Shown here: in pieces, positions 43,014 through 50,582 of the stretch
Numbering within the stretch: position 1 is the first letter of the stretch
Layout of the letters: every line of letters starts with the position of its first letter
From: Janthinobacterium sp. PC23-8
GTDB taxonomy: Bacteria; Pseudomonadota; Gammaproteobacteria; Burkholderiales; Burkholderiaceae_D
Direction: 5' to 3'
Assembly: GCF_002250505.1 (NCBI RefSeq)
Contig: NZ_NJGY01000005.1
Span: 249,033-313,032, forward strand
Length of the DNA: 64,000 nt
The notes under the pieces: generated by a model
Database searches by the model: none
What the model was told of the DNA's origin: nothing
Seen by the model: the letters and a program-made list of their open reading frames with translations, nothing else
Position numbers and translations under genes: made by a program

Positions 43014-43556
43014 TTATGCTTTGCCGCTCTTCTTACGGGCTTCCAGGATTGCTGAGGCATACTCGGCAAGCAGTGGGCTGGTTGTTGAGTTGTTACTATG
43101 CTCAGTGCGATTCTCAAGTACCGCGTTCGCATTTTTGGTGGCAAGCTGCTGAATTTCGTCGGGAGATTTTCCTACCTCAATCCCAAGTTGCATAGCTGTT
43201 TCTTTGTAAGCTTTTTGCCCCATGATCCATTCAGCCAGCATTTGCTGTTGGAGCTCGTATGTCTTCTTGAAGTCGCTACTCACGTCTGCGATTTCCTTCA
43301 TAGGGCGGGAAAGCAGCTCTCTATGCACTTGCACCTCTTGCTTACTTTGACGAAGCTCATTCTCAAGTCGCTCCACACGGAGACTCAAAATATCAGCCAC
43401 CCTAGCTGCATTTTCATTCATGCGAGCACTATGTTCAGCATCTGATGCCCGGCGTTCAGCAGCGTGTGACTTAGACTCGTAAGAGCGGACCAAATCGTTT
43501 TTGCCAATGTTCTCAGCCAGGAGGCCATTAATCACTGCTGTTTGACGTGTGCTCAT
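43014..43556 (-). CDS. Long coiled-coil protein (180 aa)
   Basis: The start at 43556 was chosen because of GGAG 6 bases upstream (an in-frame ATG at 43580 has none). The central region (~25-115) is an almost continuous coiled coil (YESKSHAAERRASDAEHSARMNENAARVADILSLRVERLENELRQSKQEVQVHRELL). The C-terminus has IGVEVGKSPDEIQQLA-like and EYASAILEARKKSGK segments. Structural or scaffolding role possible; no family recognised. Confidence 0.65.
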   Translation of the reverse strand: MSTRQTAVINGLLAENIGKNDLVRSYESKSHAAERRASDAEHSARMNENAARVADILSLRVERLENELRQSKQEVQVHRELLSRPMKEIADVSSDFKKTYELQQQMLAEWIMGQKAYKETAMQLGIEVGKSPDEIQQLATKNANAVLENRTEHSNNSTTSPLLAEYASAILEARKKSGKA

Positions 43557-43916
43557 GCTTTTCTCCAATTGATGAGTCAACTATAACAAAAACGAAAAGG
43601 AAAGCAATATTTGTACGCCACATCGTGAGAGAAACGCGAAATTTTGCGTCTATTTTCGATCTGAGTATCGAAAATCGCTCCACCAGCGCTGCTTGTAGAG
43701 GTGGGGTATTTTCCAGAAACGGATTGGCGAGAGACTGCGGTGGTGCATTAAATATATTTATGTTGCAATAATGGCTTTTTTTGCATGAGAATTTTGTTCG
43801 ATTTCGATGACGTTCTGGTTTCGCTGCGCCTTCGAAACGTCATCCGTTAGCTGTCAACCCTGATTGACTTTCTTAATTGTTTTGTCAAAATAGAAGAACA
43901 ATGGAAAAGGAAAAAT
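43557..43916. other. Intergenic region with two hairpins
   Basis: No gene. Hairpins: ATTTTCGAT-CTGAGT-ATCGAAAAT (43652-43675, perfect 9-bp stem) and GATGACGTT ... AACGTCATC (43806-43844, loop of 21). The second resembles a terminator without a T run. The first lies upstream of the coiled-coil gene and could be an operator. Confidence 0.5.
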
Positions 43917-44378
43917 ATGGGTGAAATATTAAAGACAATAACAGGTCAAGTATGTGGTAATGGCATTGTGACTAATGAAGGACAATTCTTGGTCTATGAG
44001 TATGTTGAGATAAAAAATGATCAAGAGACAGTTAGGTTTGAAAGTGTTGCTATGAACAAAGAAATGGCTATTGCTATGAAGACTGGCAGAGCTTTCCAGT
44101 TCGCTGACTCAAATAATTTCAATACTCATTTTAAGCACCAGTTCCTTTGTGCTGTACAAGCTAAAAACGGCGATGTGATATCAGATGACAGAGTCTTAAA
44201 AGGAGCATTTAAAGTAAGACGATTTCTTGCATTTCTATCTTTAATACCACCGGCTACTATAGTCGCTCCATTTGTTTTCAAAAAGGCAGGAGAGATCAAA
44301 GCAGCTTCTGAGAAGGTGGGTGAATTTGATCCCATAGATAAGAACTTTTACAGAAACGTGAAGAAGAAAAAGATGTAA
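43917..44378 (+). CDS. Uncharacterised 153-aa protein with one membrane segment
   Basis: GGAAAAGGAAA upstream supports the ATG at 43917. A soluble N-terminal domain (TGQVCGNGIVTNEGQFLVYEYVEIKNDQETVRFESVAMNKEMAIAMKTGRAFQF) is followed by a hydrophobic stretch (FLAFLSLIPPATIVAPFVF, ~103-122) and a basic tail ending KKKKM. Reminiscent of small conjugation or entry-exclusion-type membrane proteins, but nothing specific is recognised. Confidence 0.55.
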   Translation: MGEILKTITGQVCGNGIVTNEGQFLVYEYVEIKNDQETVRFESVAMNKEMAIAMKTGRAFQFADSNNFNTHFKHQFLCAVQAKNGDVISDDRVLKGAFKVRRFLAFLSLIPPATIVAPFVFKKAGEIKAASEKVGEFDPIDKNFYRNVKKKKM

Positions 44379-44416
44379 GGAAGAGAGTTTTTATAACCGA
44401 TGAATGAGATCCTGGA

Positions 44417-44434
44417 AGAGTGTCGTAGCACTCT
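44417..44434 (+). repeat. Hairpin-family repeat, copy 3
   Basis: AGAGTG-TCGTAG-CACTCT, preceded by TCCTGGA as in copy 4. Located 39 bases after the membrane protein gene. Confidence 0.65.
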
Positions 44435-44881
44435 ACACTCGCGTGATCAATCATTGAGGAAGGTTTATTGGCATCCAGGTGGGTGCTCATCGTCATTTTG
44501 CTGCATGGTTTACTTTCCCTGCTTTGTTTGCGTAGCAAATGAAGTAGGTGCTCCCAGCCGGGCCACTGAACTTTTATTATCTACAGCAGAAAGAATTAAA
44601 CAGCAATTTTCTGTTTCGCCAATTTTTCTTTAATTCTTTGCAGCGCAGTCCTTCGGACAATCATTGTGCATGAAAAGCCCATTCAGGATCATGATTTTTG
44701 TTATAAGTCCTTCGGAATTTCCTTTGCTTTAAACCACCCATACATGGGTATATATCTGATAGACACCGTATTGCATATTAGTTGTATTTTCCAACTAAGT
44801 GCATCATCAAATATGAATTAATAGTACTACAGCAGAAAAGATCTATTTGCGAGAGCAAATACAATCCCCGCGCCGAAGAAT
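44435..44881. other. Gene-free region downstream of rep with att-arm-like sequence
   Basis: No convincing gene in about 450 bases. Two copies of AGTCCTTCGGA occur (44648 and 44706), and ATTGTGCATGAAAA at 44663-44676 is identical to the right-end sequence at 54261-54274. As it lies just after the rep gene, it may contain replication origin sequence (ColE2-type origins are near rep) or an old recombination scar. Confidence 0.45.
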
Positions 44882-45907
44882 TTATGCCCATCTTCTATTT
44901 AGACCAACCTCTCTATCGATTTCTTTCCAATAGCTTGCAACCGTCCTGGGAGATACTTCGGCACGAAGAGCTACTGTTTTCTGTGTAAGTGGCATTCCTG
45001 CGGTCTTGAGTCCCATTGCTGCCTCTATAACAGCCTCGCGGGTAGATTTAGCTCTAGTGTCATTTGTATGTGTTGCCCCAGCAGCCTGCTTGGCCTTCAA
45101 TGACATCTCTGGTAGCAATTTCATTACCCCACGGTTCTTTCCACCATTTCCGATGGTTGCTTGATTTCTCCATGTCCAGGTGCCAACTGACTTGGAAACT
45201 GTTAGGGCTTCTTTTGCTGGAAGAACCCCATATTGGCAGTCTACGAAGGTTTTGTTGATAGACTGTGCCTTACAATCAACAACATGCTGAAAATCAATAT
45301 AGGAATATGGTTTTTTGACTTCTATGTAAGACCATTCCCGTAGGCTATCAAACAAAGATGTATTTCTACCTCCTAGCTCACCCTCAACCTTTCTTTTTTT
45401 CTTATGACCTGTTAAGTCCAGTCCCCACTCCTGAAAATCCTCTAGGTCATATTTAACGTCGTGATAAATCGTCTTCCAGGAGTCATGCATAGGGTTCTTG
45501 GCAAACTTTCCAAGGTATGCTGTATCTGCCTTTAAAACACTCGTTAAAGCAAGATCGGTATTTTCATAGTATTTCTGTGGTGCTCGCCTAGCGTTCTCAG
45601 TGTAATAGACAGGTGTTCTCAGTTCATAGAAATAATGGCAACGTGCATTGTAGGGATTGATGACTATGTAGGTTGGTGGAGGTAGTTGTTTTTCTTCCCA
45701 AAGAAAAGCTGAACCAAGAATATCAGGGCTTCCGTTTGTTTGGTCAACGTCATCTATGTCAATGATTATGTATTTTTTATACAACTGATGAACTTCAATG
45801 TAACGATGAAGAAGAGCATTCTCTTTTTTTCTAAATCTTGTCCCGTACTCAAAATCGTTGGTGCTTCTAACTTTGGCTGGCAATGACTCAATAAAATTAT
45901 CAAACAT
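44882..45907 (-). CDS. Replication initiator, ColE2-type replicase/primase (Rep)
   Basis: 341 residues from the ATG at 45907 (AAGGGA 6 bases upstream; an earlier in-frame ATG lacks a site). Replicase-domain features: a hydrophobic strand with acidic residues (YKKYIIIDIDDVDQTNGSPD), PPTYIVINPYNARCHYFYELRTPVY, then LALTSVLKADTAYLGKFAKNPMHDSWKT. A C-terminal helix-turn-helix follows (TQKTVALRAEVSPRTVASYWKEI). ColE2 Rep makes the primer at its own origin. Its presence implies that the excised element can replicate, or descends from a plasmid. The 5' leader is overlapped by a probable antisense RNA. Confidence 0.78.
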   Translation of the reverse strand: MFDNFIESLPAKVRSTNDFEYGTRFRKKENALLHRYIEVHQLYKKYIIIDIDDVDQTNGSPDILGSAFLWEEKQLPPPTYIVINPYNARCHYFYELRTPVYYTENARRAPQKYYENTDLALTSVLKADTAYLGKFAKNPMHDSWKTIYHDVKYDLEDFQEWGLDLTGHKKKRKVEGELGGRNTSLFDSLREWSYIEVKKPYSYIDFQHVVDCKAQSINKTFVDCQYGVLPAKEALTVSKSVGTWTWRNQATIGNGGKNRGVMKLLPEMSLKAKQAAGATHTNDTRAKSTREAVIEAAMGLKTAGMPLTQKTVALRAEVSPRTVASYWKEIDREVGLNRRWA

Positions 45908-45957
45908 AAATATTCCCTTATTTTTTGCAAAATCCAGGAGTATTCTTAAATTCCTTA

Positions 45958-45986
45958 TTGACATTTTAATCTAAATAAGTTTTAAT
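45958..45986 (+). promoter_or_regulatory. Promoter for the putative antisense RNA
   Basis: TTGACA, 17-base spacer, TTTAAT: a perfect -35 and a good -10, directed towards 46067 and away from rep. No plus-strand gene follows for 240 bases, so it should drive a short transcript. Confidence 0.6.
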
Positions 45987-45992
45987 ATCTAA

Positions 45993-46067
45993 ATCAGGTC
46001 AAGCCGCCACAGCTTATAGAATGTTCCTAGATTTTAAATGCTCAAGTTTAGTCGCTTGGGCATTTTT
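45993..46067 (+). ncRNA. Candidate antisense RNA over the rep leader
   Basis: Predicted RNA of about 75 nt from the promoter at 45958-45986 to a terminator-like hairpin (AAATGCTCAAG ... CTTGGGCATTT, 11 pairs with one G-U, loop of 8) followed by TT. It is fully complementary to the untranslated leader of the minus-strand rep transcript, if that starts near 46074 from TTGACA at 46104-46109 (minus). ColE2-type plasmids control Rep in this way with RNAI. The start points are predicted by eye. Confidence 0.5.
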
Positions 46068-46228
46068 CATTTATATAATAGTTTTAAGAAATATTTTATT
46101 AAATGTCAAATCGGCTATTTTATTTTTATCTATAATTATCTTGTGATCGACGTTCTATGTTTATCATTGACATGTGAGGTTGCTTGTGATAGCGTATGCG
46201 ATGAATATCTCTATCTGGAGAAAATATT

Positions 46229-46561
46229 ATGAGTAAGCCACAGAGCACATTGAAGTCTTGGAGTGGGAGACAAGCCATAGCGATATTGGCCGTAGACAAC
46301 ATTAAAGTGTCTGATTTTGGCTATGAAATTTTAAAGCGCAGCGAAGAGGGAACTATTAGCTATAAGGAGGCTAAGGAAGAGATCTTAGCCAAGGCTAAAG
46401 CTAAAGTGTTAGCTGCTCAAGGCACGAAGAATGAGGTCATAGTTAAGAATCAACCTAATCGTCTGGTTTTCAAAGGCACGAAAGCTGAGGTTATAAAAGC
46501 CATAGCCAAGGAAGAAGACAGTGTTGTAATTGTGAAAGCAGCTAAGGTAAAAATTAAATGA
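46229..46561 (+). CDS. Probable Fic antitoxin (VbhA-like)
   Basis: 110 residues; GGAGAAAATATT precedes the ATG. It lies directly before a Fic gene with ATGA overlap. The segment GYEILKRSEEGTISYKEAKEEIL keeps the Glu-Gly of the antitoxin inhibition motif ((S/T)xxxE(G/N)) in a helix, though the Ser/Thr position is Lys. The C-terminal half is alternating beta (NEVIVKNQPNRLVFKGTKAEVIKAIAKEEDSVVIVKAAKVKIK), which is longer than the ~60-residue VbhA. Role inferred chiefly from position. Confidence 0.65.
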   Translation: MSKPQSTLKSWSGRQAIAILAVDNIKVSDFGYEILKRSEEGTISYKEAKEEILAKAKAKVLAAQGTKNEVIVKNQPNRLVFKGTKAEVIKAIAKEEDSVVIVKAAKVKIK

Positions 46562-47274
46562 GTGATGAAGATCACTACTATGTAGCTGGATACTCTGCCG
46601 AAGACGACCCGTACAGTGAAGCTAACGGTGTTCTCAAGAATAAGCTTGGTATCACTAACACCAGGGACTTGAACGAGCTTGAAGCTGACCTAGCTGCCCT
46701 TGCTGTAAGGGAGCTTTTGACTAGGCCAATCCCCAAAGAGTTTTCTGTTGCCGTTCTTCAGGCTATCCACAAGGAAATATTTGGAGAAGTCTATCCTTGG
46801 GCTGGGCAGTTCAGGAAGGTGGATATTGCCAAGGGTGATACCTTCTTTGAAACGCATAAGGACATTGGAAAGAAGCTCGATCTGCTCTTTGACCAGTGCA
46901 AAAGCAAGGATTTCTTTGTCGGTCATTCTCAAGACCAGTTTGCTCAAGAGTTAGGTGATTTTTTGTTGGAACTCAACAGAATTCATCCCTTTCGGGAAGG
47001 CAATGGCCGGACCCAAAGATTGTTGTCGTCGCAGATGGCATTGAATGCTGGCTACAGTATAAGTTGGGAGTCGGTCAGCAATGATGCCATGAAGAGAGTC
47101 TGTATTGAGGGTGTGGAAGGTGACAGTCTGCCCATGAAGAAGCTTATAAAGCTCAATTTGTCTGTGGCGCCGATAGTGTCGCTTGACCAGGAGAAGGCTC
47201 AGGTCATGCAAAGGAAGGCAGCATTGAGAGAGCAGTATTTCGTACCAAGCAAGAAGTTCAAGAACGAACCGTAA
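46558..47274 (+). CDS. Fic-domain AMP/UMP-transferase toxin
   Basis: 238 residues. The Fic active-site motif HPFREGNGRTQR (catalytic His, Mg-binding Glu, anion-hole GNGR) lies near residue 145. A flap region upstream (VYPWAGQFRKVDIAKGDTFFETH) is the target-docking hairpin. Class I organisation, with the inhibitory helix supplied by the separate upstream gene whose stop it overlaps by 4 bases. Probably transfers a nucleotide onto a host protein such as gyrase or topo IV, as for VbhT/FicT; the target is unknown. Confidence 0.92.
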   Translation: MSDEDHYYVAGYSAEDDPYSEANGVLKNKLGITNTRDLNELEADLAALAVRELLTRPIPKEFSVAVLQAIHKEIFGEVYPWAGQFRKVDIAKGDTFFETHKDIGKKLDLLFDQCKSKDFFVGHSQDQFAQELGDFLLELNRIHPFREGNGRTQRLLSSQMALNAGYSISWESVSNDAMKRVCIEGVEGDSLPMKKLIKLNLSVAPIVSLDQEKAQVMQRKAALREQYFVPSKKFKNEP

Positions 47275-47297
47275 GCGCCTGTGGGTGCTTTTTTTTC
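47272..47297 (+). terminator. Terminator after fic (recurring type, imperfect)
   Basis: AAGCGCC-TGTG-GGTGCTTTTTTTT with one mismatch. Confidence 0.7.
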
Positions 47298-47316
47298 GTC
47301 TGCTTGGTTTCCTGGA

Positions 47317-47334
47317 AGAGTGTCGTAGCACTTT
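47317..47334 (+). repeat. Hairpin-family repeat, copy 4
   Basis: AGAGTG-TCGTAG-CACTTT, followed by CACTGACCAGGTGCAGAAGTGG, shared with copy 5. Confidence 0.65.
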
Positions 47335-47581
47335 CACTGACCAGGTGCAGAAGTGGAAATGGGCTGGAAAAATTGTGCTCTCCAGCAACACCAACGTACA
47401 CTTGTCATAATTGAATGCCTGATGTTATTCAATTGCTCGCGTAAACATTAGTGACCGGGAGGGTTCGGGTTCAGGCTGCTAGGTCGCGTTCCTTTTTTAT
47501 TTACTGTCGAAAATGAATACCCACTACGTGATTATCTTGTTGTTATGCTCTTTATTATTGAAGATCGATGATGTTTATTCT

Positions 47582-47642
47582 ATCTTTGTCAAGCATATTC
47601 GCTCATTCGTTTCACTCATTCACTACTAAGCTTGACAAAGAT
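47582..47642. repeat. 13-bp perfect inverted repeat with CATTC-rich loop
   Basis: ATCTTTGTCAAGC (47582-47594) and its exact complement (47630-47642) enclose 35 bases with three CATTC/CTCATTC copies. Lies in the gene-free region after fic. Could be an origin-type cruciform or protein site. Confidence 0.55.
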
Positions 47643-47959
47643 TTACCCTAACCAAAATTTTAAAATTTTGAGGTTTTACGCTTAATCAGTTAGTAGTGCT
47701 ACATACCTGAACAAAAATCAATATAAGTGTTTTTGTGTTGAGAATTCACTGTCTTAATACAGCTTGAGCCGGGTTCCTCTGATTGCTTTCCGTGTGTCTT
47801 TGCTCAAATACCATTCATTGACTACTTATCATTTTACTGATTTGCTACCTATCACTCGTTACCTTTTTCAGTTGCTAAATCGATATTAAATCAATCTAGT
47901 TATTTTTACCTGTGTATGTATTGTGATTATTTGCATTCGTTTGAGCCGAATCGAGAACC

Positions 47960-48109
47960 GCTACGGTTGACGCATAAACTCAAATTACTCTCAAGTATTA
48001 AAATAAAAATAAATTAAAAGTCAATGGTAAATAAGAAATAAAAATGCCACCGATTAAGGTGGCTTTCTTATTTGAGTGATTGGCCTAAACCAATTGCGTC
48101 AACCGTAGC
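47960..48109. repeat. 150-bp nested palindrome, MITE-like
   Basis: Perfect 15-bp terminal repeats GCTACGGTTGACGCA (47960-47974) and complement (48095-48109). Next to them is an inner pair, ACTCAAAT/ATTTGAGT, and a small hairpin GCCACC-GATTAA-GGTGGC in the centre. No coding capacity. This hairpin-in-hairpin layout fits a miniature transposable element or a large structured RNA; no clear target duplication seen. Confidence 0.55.
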
Positions 48110-48254
48110 ATTAATCAATATAAAAGATTGAAAATTAAAGTCAAGATAAATCGGAAATTTTAAATTGATAATTATATTTAACATTAATATTAAAGTAGAA
48201 TGAATTGATCTTCGGTGACTTTACTCGTCTAGGGTAAAGAAGAACGGAGGCATT

Positions 48255-48352
48255 TGATCAAGAGAAGGCTCAGGTCATGGATAGGAAGACGGTATTGCGA
48301 GAGCTATACCTAACACCAGGGAAAAATCCGAGAGCAAACCGTAAGCGCCTGT
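48255..48352 (+). pseudogene. Diverged duplicate of the fic 3' end
   Basis: Encodes DQEKAQVMDRKTVLRELYLTPGKN, matching the last residues of the Fic protein (DQEKAQVMQRKAALREQYFVPSKK). The similarity continues for about 200 bases of downstream non-coding DNA (hairpin repeat, GTGACCGGGAGGGTTC block). So the 3' end of fic and its flank were duplicated, or a second fic-type cassette was lost except for its tail. Not functional. Confidence 0.75.
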
Positions 48353-48384
48353 GGATATTCTTTTCGTCTGCTTGGTTTCTTGGA

Positions 48385-48402
48385 TGAGTAGTGATGCACT
48401 CT
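48385..48402 (+). repeat. Hairpin-family repeat, copy 5 (decayed stem)
   Basis: TGAGTAGTGATGCACTCT, followed by CACTGACGTGACTAGGTGCAG. The left stem has lost pairing, fitting its place in a degraded duplicate. Confidence 0.5.
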
Positions 48403-48596
48403 CACTGACGTGACTAGGTGCAGAAGTGGGCATAGGCTGGAAAACCTGTGCTTTCTAGCAACAACAACGTATACTTGTCAGACTTGAATGCCAGATATTG
48501 CTCAATAGCTCGCGTAAATTTTAGTGACCGGGAGGGTTCCGGATGCTAAATAGTTATTTAAATATAATTATTATTGTTTTTTGCAAAGGATTTTGA

Positions 48597-49343
48597 ATGC
48601 CCGTAAAGAAAGTTAATGACGCGCACATTAAGGCTGCTGCGAAATTTTGGAAGAAGAATCCAGGGTATAGGGGATTTCGAGACAGCCAAAATTACGACGT
48701 GATCATCAATGGAGAACCATATCCGCCTAAAGCAATAGTGTCCATTGCTCATGAGATCTCAGGGACTGCGGATATGGAACCATCAAGTTTCAAGGGAGCC
48801 CGTAGGGGGCCTTGGCATGACATGCTGAGAGGTCTTGGTTTTCAGGTGGTCCCCAAAGGCTTGGTTGTGACAGAATCCAAAGACATTGGGGAAAGTGCCA
48901 CAACACTTCAAGATATTGAGGATATCGAGAAGCAAACTGATTATAGCCCGACTGAGCGAGAAACCTTGATCTTGGCAAGGATAGGTCAAGGAAAATATCG
49001 TAAAGAACTCTTGGAACTTTGGGATGGTAAGTGTGCGGTTACTGGGTGTTCTGTATTGCCAGTGCTAAGAGCTTCACATGCAAAGCCTTGGCGTGATTCT
49101 GACAATCAGGAACGTCTTGATCCAAATAATGGTCTTCCGCTTGTTGCCAATCTTGATGCCTTATTCGACACTGGCCTAATCGGTTTTGATAGCGATGGAA
49201 AAATGCATGTATCAAAGAACCTACGGGACAAAGAATTGATCAGTGGTGTTCCACGTGCTTTGCGAAAAAAGCCAACAGGTGAGCAATCCAATTATTTAGA
49301 AGAACATTTTAGTTTTATTTTTCAAGAAGACTTACCTTTTTAG
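48597..49343 (+). CDS. HNH endonuclease (HNH_2-type)
   Basis: 248 residues. An N-terminal ~90-residue helical domain (PVKKVNDAHIKAAAKFWKKNPGYRGFRDSQNYDVIINGEPYPPKAIVSIAHEISG) resembles the modified-DNA-reading parts of restriction HNH proteins. The C-terminal nuclease has GKCAVTGCSVLPVLRASHAKPWRDSDNQERLDPNNGLPLVANLDALFDTGLIGF, with the ASHAKPW histidine and the N/H residues of the HNH core. Likely a stand-alone or modification-dependent restriction enzyme. The ribosome-binding site is weak (AAGGAT). Confidence 0.82.
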   Translation: MPVKKVNDAHIKAAAKFWKKNPGYRGFRDSQNYDVIINGEPYPPKAIVSIAHEISGTADMEPSSFKGARRGPWHDMLRGLGFQVVPKGLVVTESKDIGESATTLQDIEDIEKQTDYSPTERETLILARIGQGKYRKELLELWDGKCAVTGCSVLPVLRASHAKPWRDSDNQERLDPNNGLPLVANLDALFDTGLIGFDSDGKMHVSKNLRDKELISGVPRALRKKPTGEQSNYLEEHFSFIFQEDLPF

Positions 49344-49414
49344 TCGTAAGCAGGTGCCGTATAAACAAATTATTGCAACATGGTTTGTCGTTAATCATCA
49401 TGAGAGGATTATAA

Positions 49415-49762
49415 ATGAAGAATATGAACTGGGATAAATTTTACTCTGATATTGAATTTAAAGAACTGGCGCTCCTTGCTCCAGAGTTTCATTCTCGCGG
49501 AAATCCCACTACATACAGTCGGGATAAGAACGTCATATATCTATCGTCGCTGGATATTGACGTGGAAGTAACGAATGAAAGTGTTTTGCGCACTTTGCTA
49601 AAAAGCGTTAAGGAATCTTACGTTTCAAGTATCAACCAAGGTCGCCTGAATATAAAAAGAGCTTATCTTGCGCAAGTAGATTTTTTGGAGCTTTGCAAGA
49701 TCCTATACACGCTCACTGGCGATGAAGAATTTGCCGATCCTGATTTTGCTTTAAATGAGTAG
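49415..49762 (+). CDS. Uncharacterised 115-aa protein
   Basis: AGAGGA upstream of the ATG. Mixed helix/strand sequence (WDKFYSDIEFKELALLAPEFHSRGNPTTYSRDKNVIYLSSLDIDVEVTNESVLRTLLKSV) with an acidic end. It follows the HNH gene by 71 bases in the same direction. A possible partner or immunity protein; no evidence beyond position. Confidence 0.55.
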   Translation: MKNMNWDKFYSDIEFKELALLAPEFHSRGNPTTYSRDKNVIYLSSLDIDVEVTNESVLRTLLKSVKESYVSSINQGRLNIKRAYLAQVDFLELCKILYTLTGDEEFADPDFALNE

Positions 49763-50073
49763 GGTTGGACATGGTATTACGGCAACAACAGTGAATAATT
49801 GGTCCTGTTAGGAAGCTGGCAAGCAGGGAGGGTATGCGTTTTGTCGGGTAGGCATACCTTCTCTTTGACGGGGCCACAACGCTACTAGTTGCTTGATAGG
49901 TGCCGTGAGGCTAGATGCGGCTACGACCGTCTTCCTATGGTGCCAAGAAGACTGCATTGAGGTCATGGATGGTAAAGGGTTATGGCAAAGAAAAAGCACC
50001 CGCAGGTGCTCTTCACATTTTTACCTACTGGCTTGGACATACCTCCTCCCCCAGGATAATCGTTACCCTTGAA
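49763..50073. other. Gene-free stretch with a recurring-type terminator
   Basis: Holds GGTATGC ... GCATACC (about 49831-49858), a likely hairpin. AAAAAGCACC-CGCA-GGTGCTC at 49988-50011 is the seventh member of the recurring terminator group. No gene. Confidence 0.5.
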
Positions 50074-50361
50074 TCACTTGATCAAGAACTGATTCTTGTC
50101 TTTGCCGTCCAGCCAACGTGGAGGACGTCCACGACCTGTCCAAGTTTCGCCAGTGGCATCATCGCGATACTTTACAGCGACTGACTTGAGAGCTTTGACA
50201 GGCTTCGTTTTGGTATCTTTCAGGTCTTCAATGCTCAGACCATATGTCCTCATGATAGAGGCGATTTCTGCCTTGGCGCCTGTAATTTCGTTCTTGCGTG
50301 CAGCTTCGGCAAGTTGTTGTAGTTCAGCGATTTGCGCTTGGTATTCCTGATAAGTAGGCAT
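50074..50361 (-). CDS. H-NS family nucleoid protein
   Basis: 95 residues from the ATG at 50361 (AAGGAA upstream; longer frames to 50565 run through a hairpin repeat and are not translated). N-terminal dimerisation coiled coil (YQEYQAQIAELQQLAEAARKNEITGAKAEIASIMRTYGLSIEDL) and C-terminal DNA-binding motif YRDDATGETWTGRGRPPRWLDGK with the GRGRPP AT-hook. Betaproteobacterial H-NS/BpH3 type. On an AT-rich element it probably silences cargo and limits fitness cost. Confidence 0.92.
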   Translation of the reverse strand: MPTYQEYQAQIAELQQLAEAARKNEITGAKAEIASIMRTYGLSIEDLKDTKTKPVKALKSVAVKYRDDATGETWTGRGRPPRWLDGKDKNQFLIK

Positions 50362-50490
50362 GAGTTCCTTCGATAGTTTGATGATAGATAGTACTTTACG
50401 CGATTTTTGTAAATTCACCAAACCTAACAAGAAGAATTCTTGAATCATCCCCACATCGGCTGGTTTTTCATTATATGCATGTTTGCCAGA

Positions 50491-50508
50491 AGAGTGGCGA
50501 AGCACTCT
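50491..50508 (+). repeat. Hairpin-family repeat, copy 6
   Basis: AGAGTG-GCGAAG-CACTCT, followed by CACTGACGTGAC; the closest relative of copy 2. In the leader region of hns. Confidence 0.7.
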
Positions 50509-50582
50509 CACTGACGTGACCAAGTGCAGAATAATAGAAGAAGAGAAAACTATGGAGTTATACAACTAAGTGACCACGTTTT

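Noticed and set aside
43806..43844. Hairpin GATGACGTT...AACGTCATC as a terminator
   Set aside because: No T run follows and no gene ends just before it; reported only as a hairpin.
50074..50565. Extended 163-codon version of the H-NS gene
   Set aside because: The extra N-terminal codons run through the hairpin repeat (VRVLRHSS also appears in frames over other repeat copies); the ATG at 50361 has a ribosome-binding site and gives the family length.
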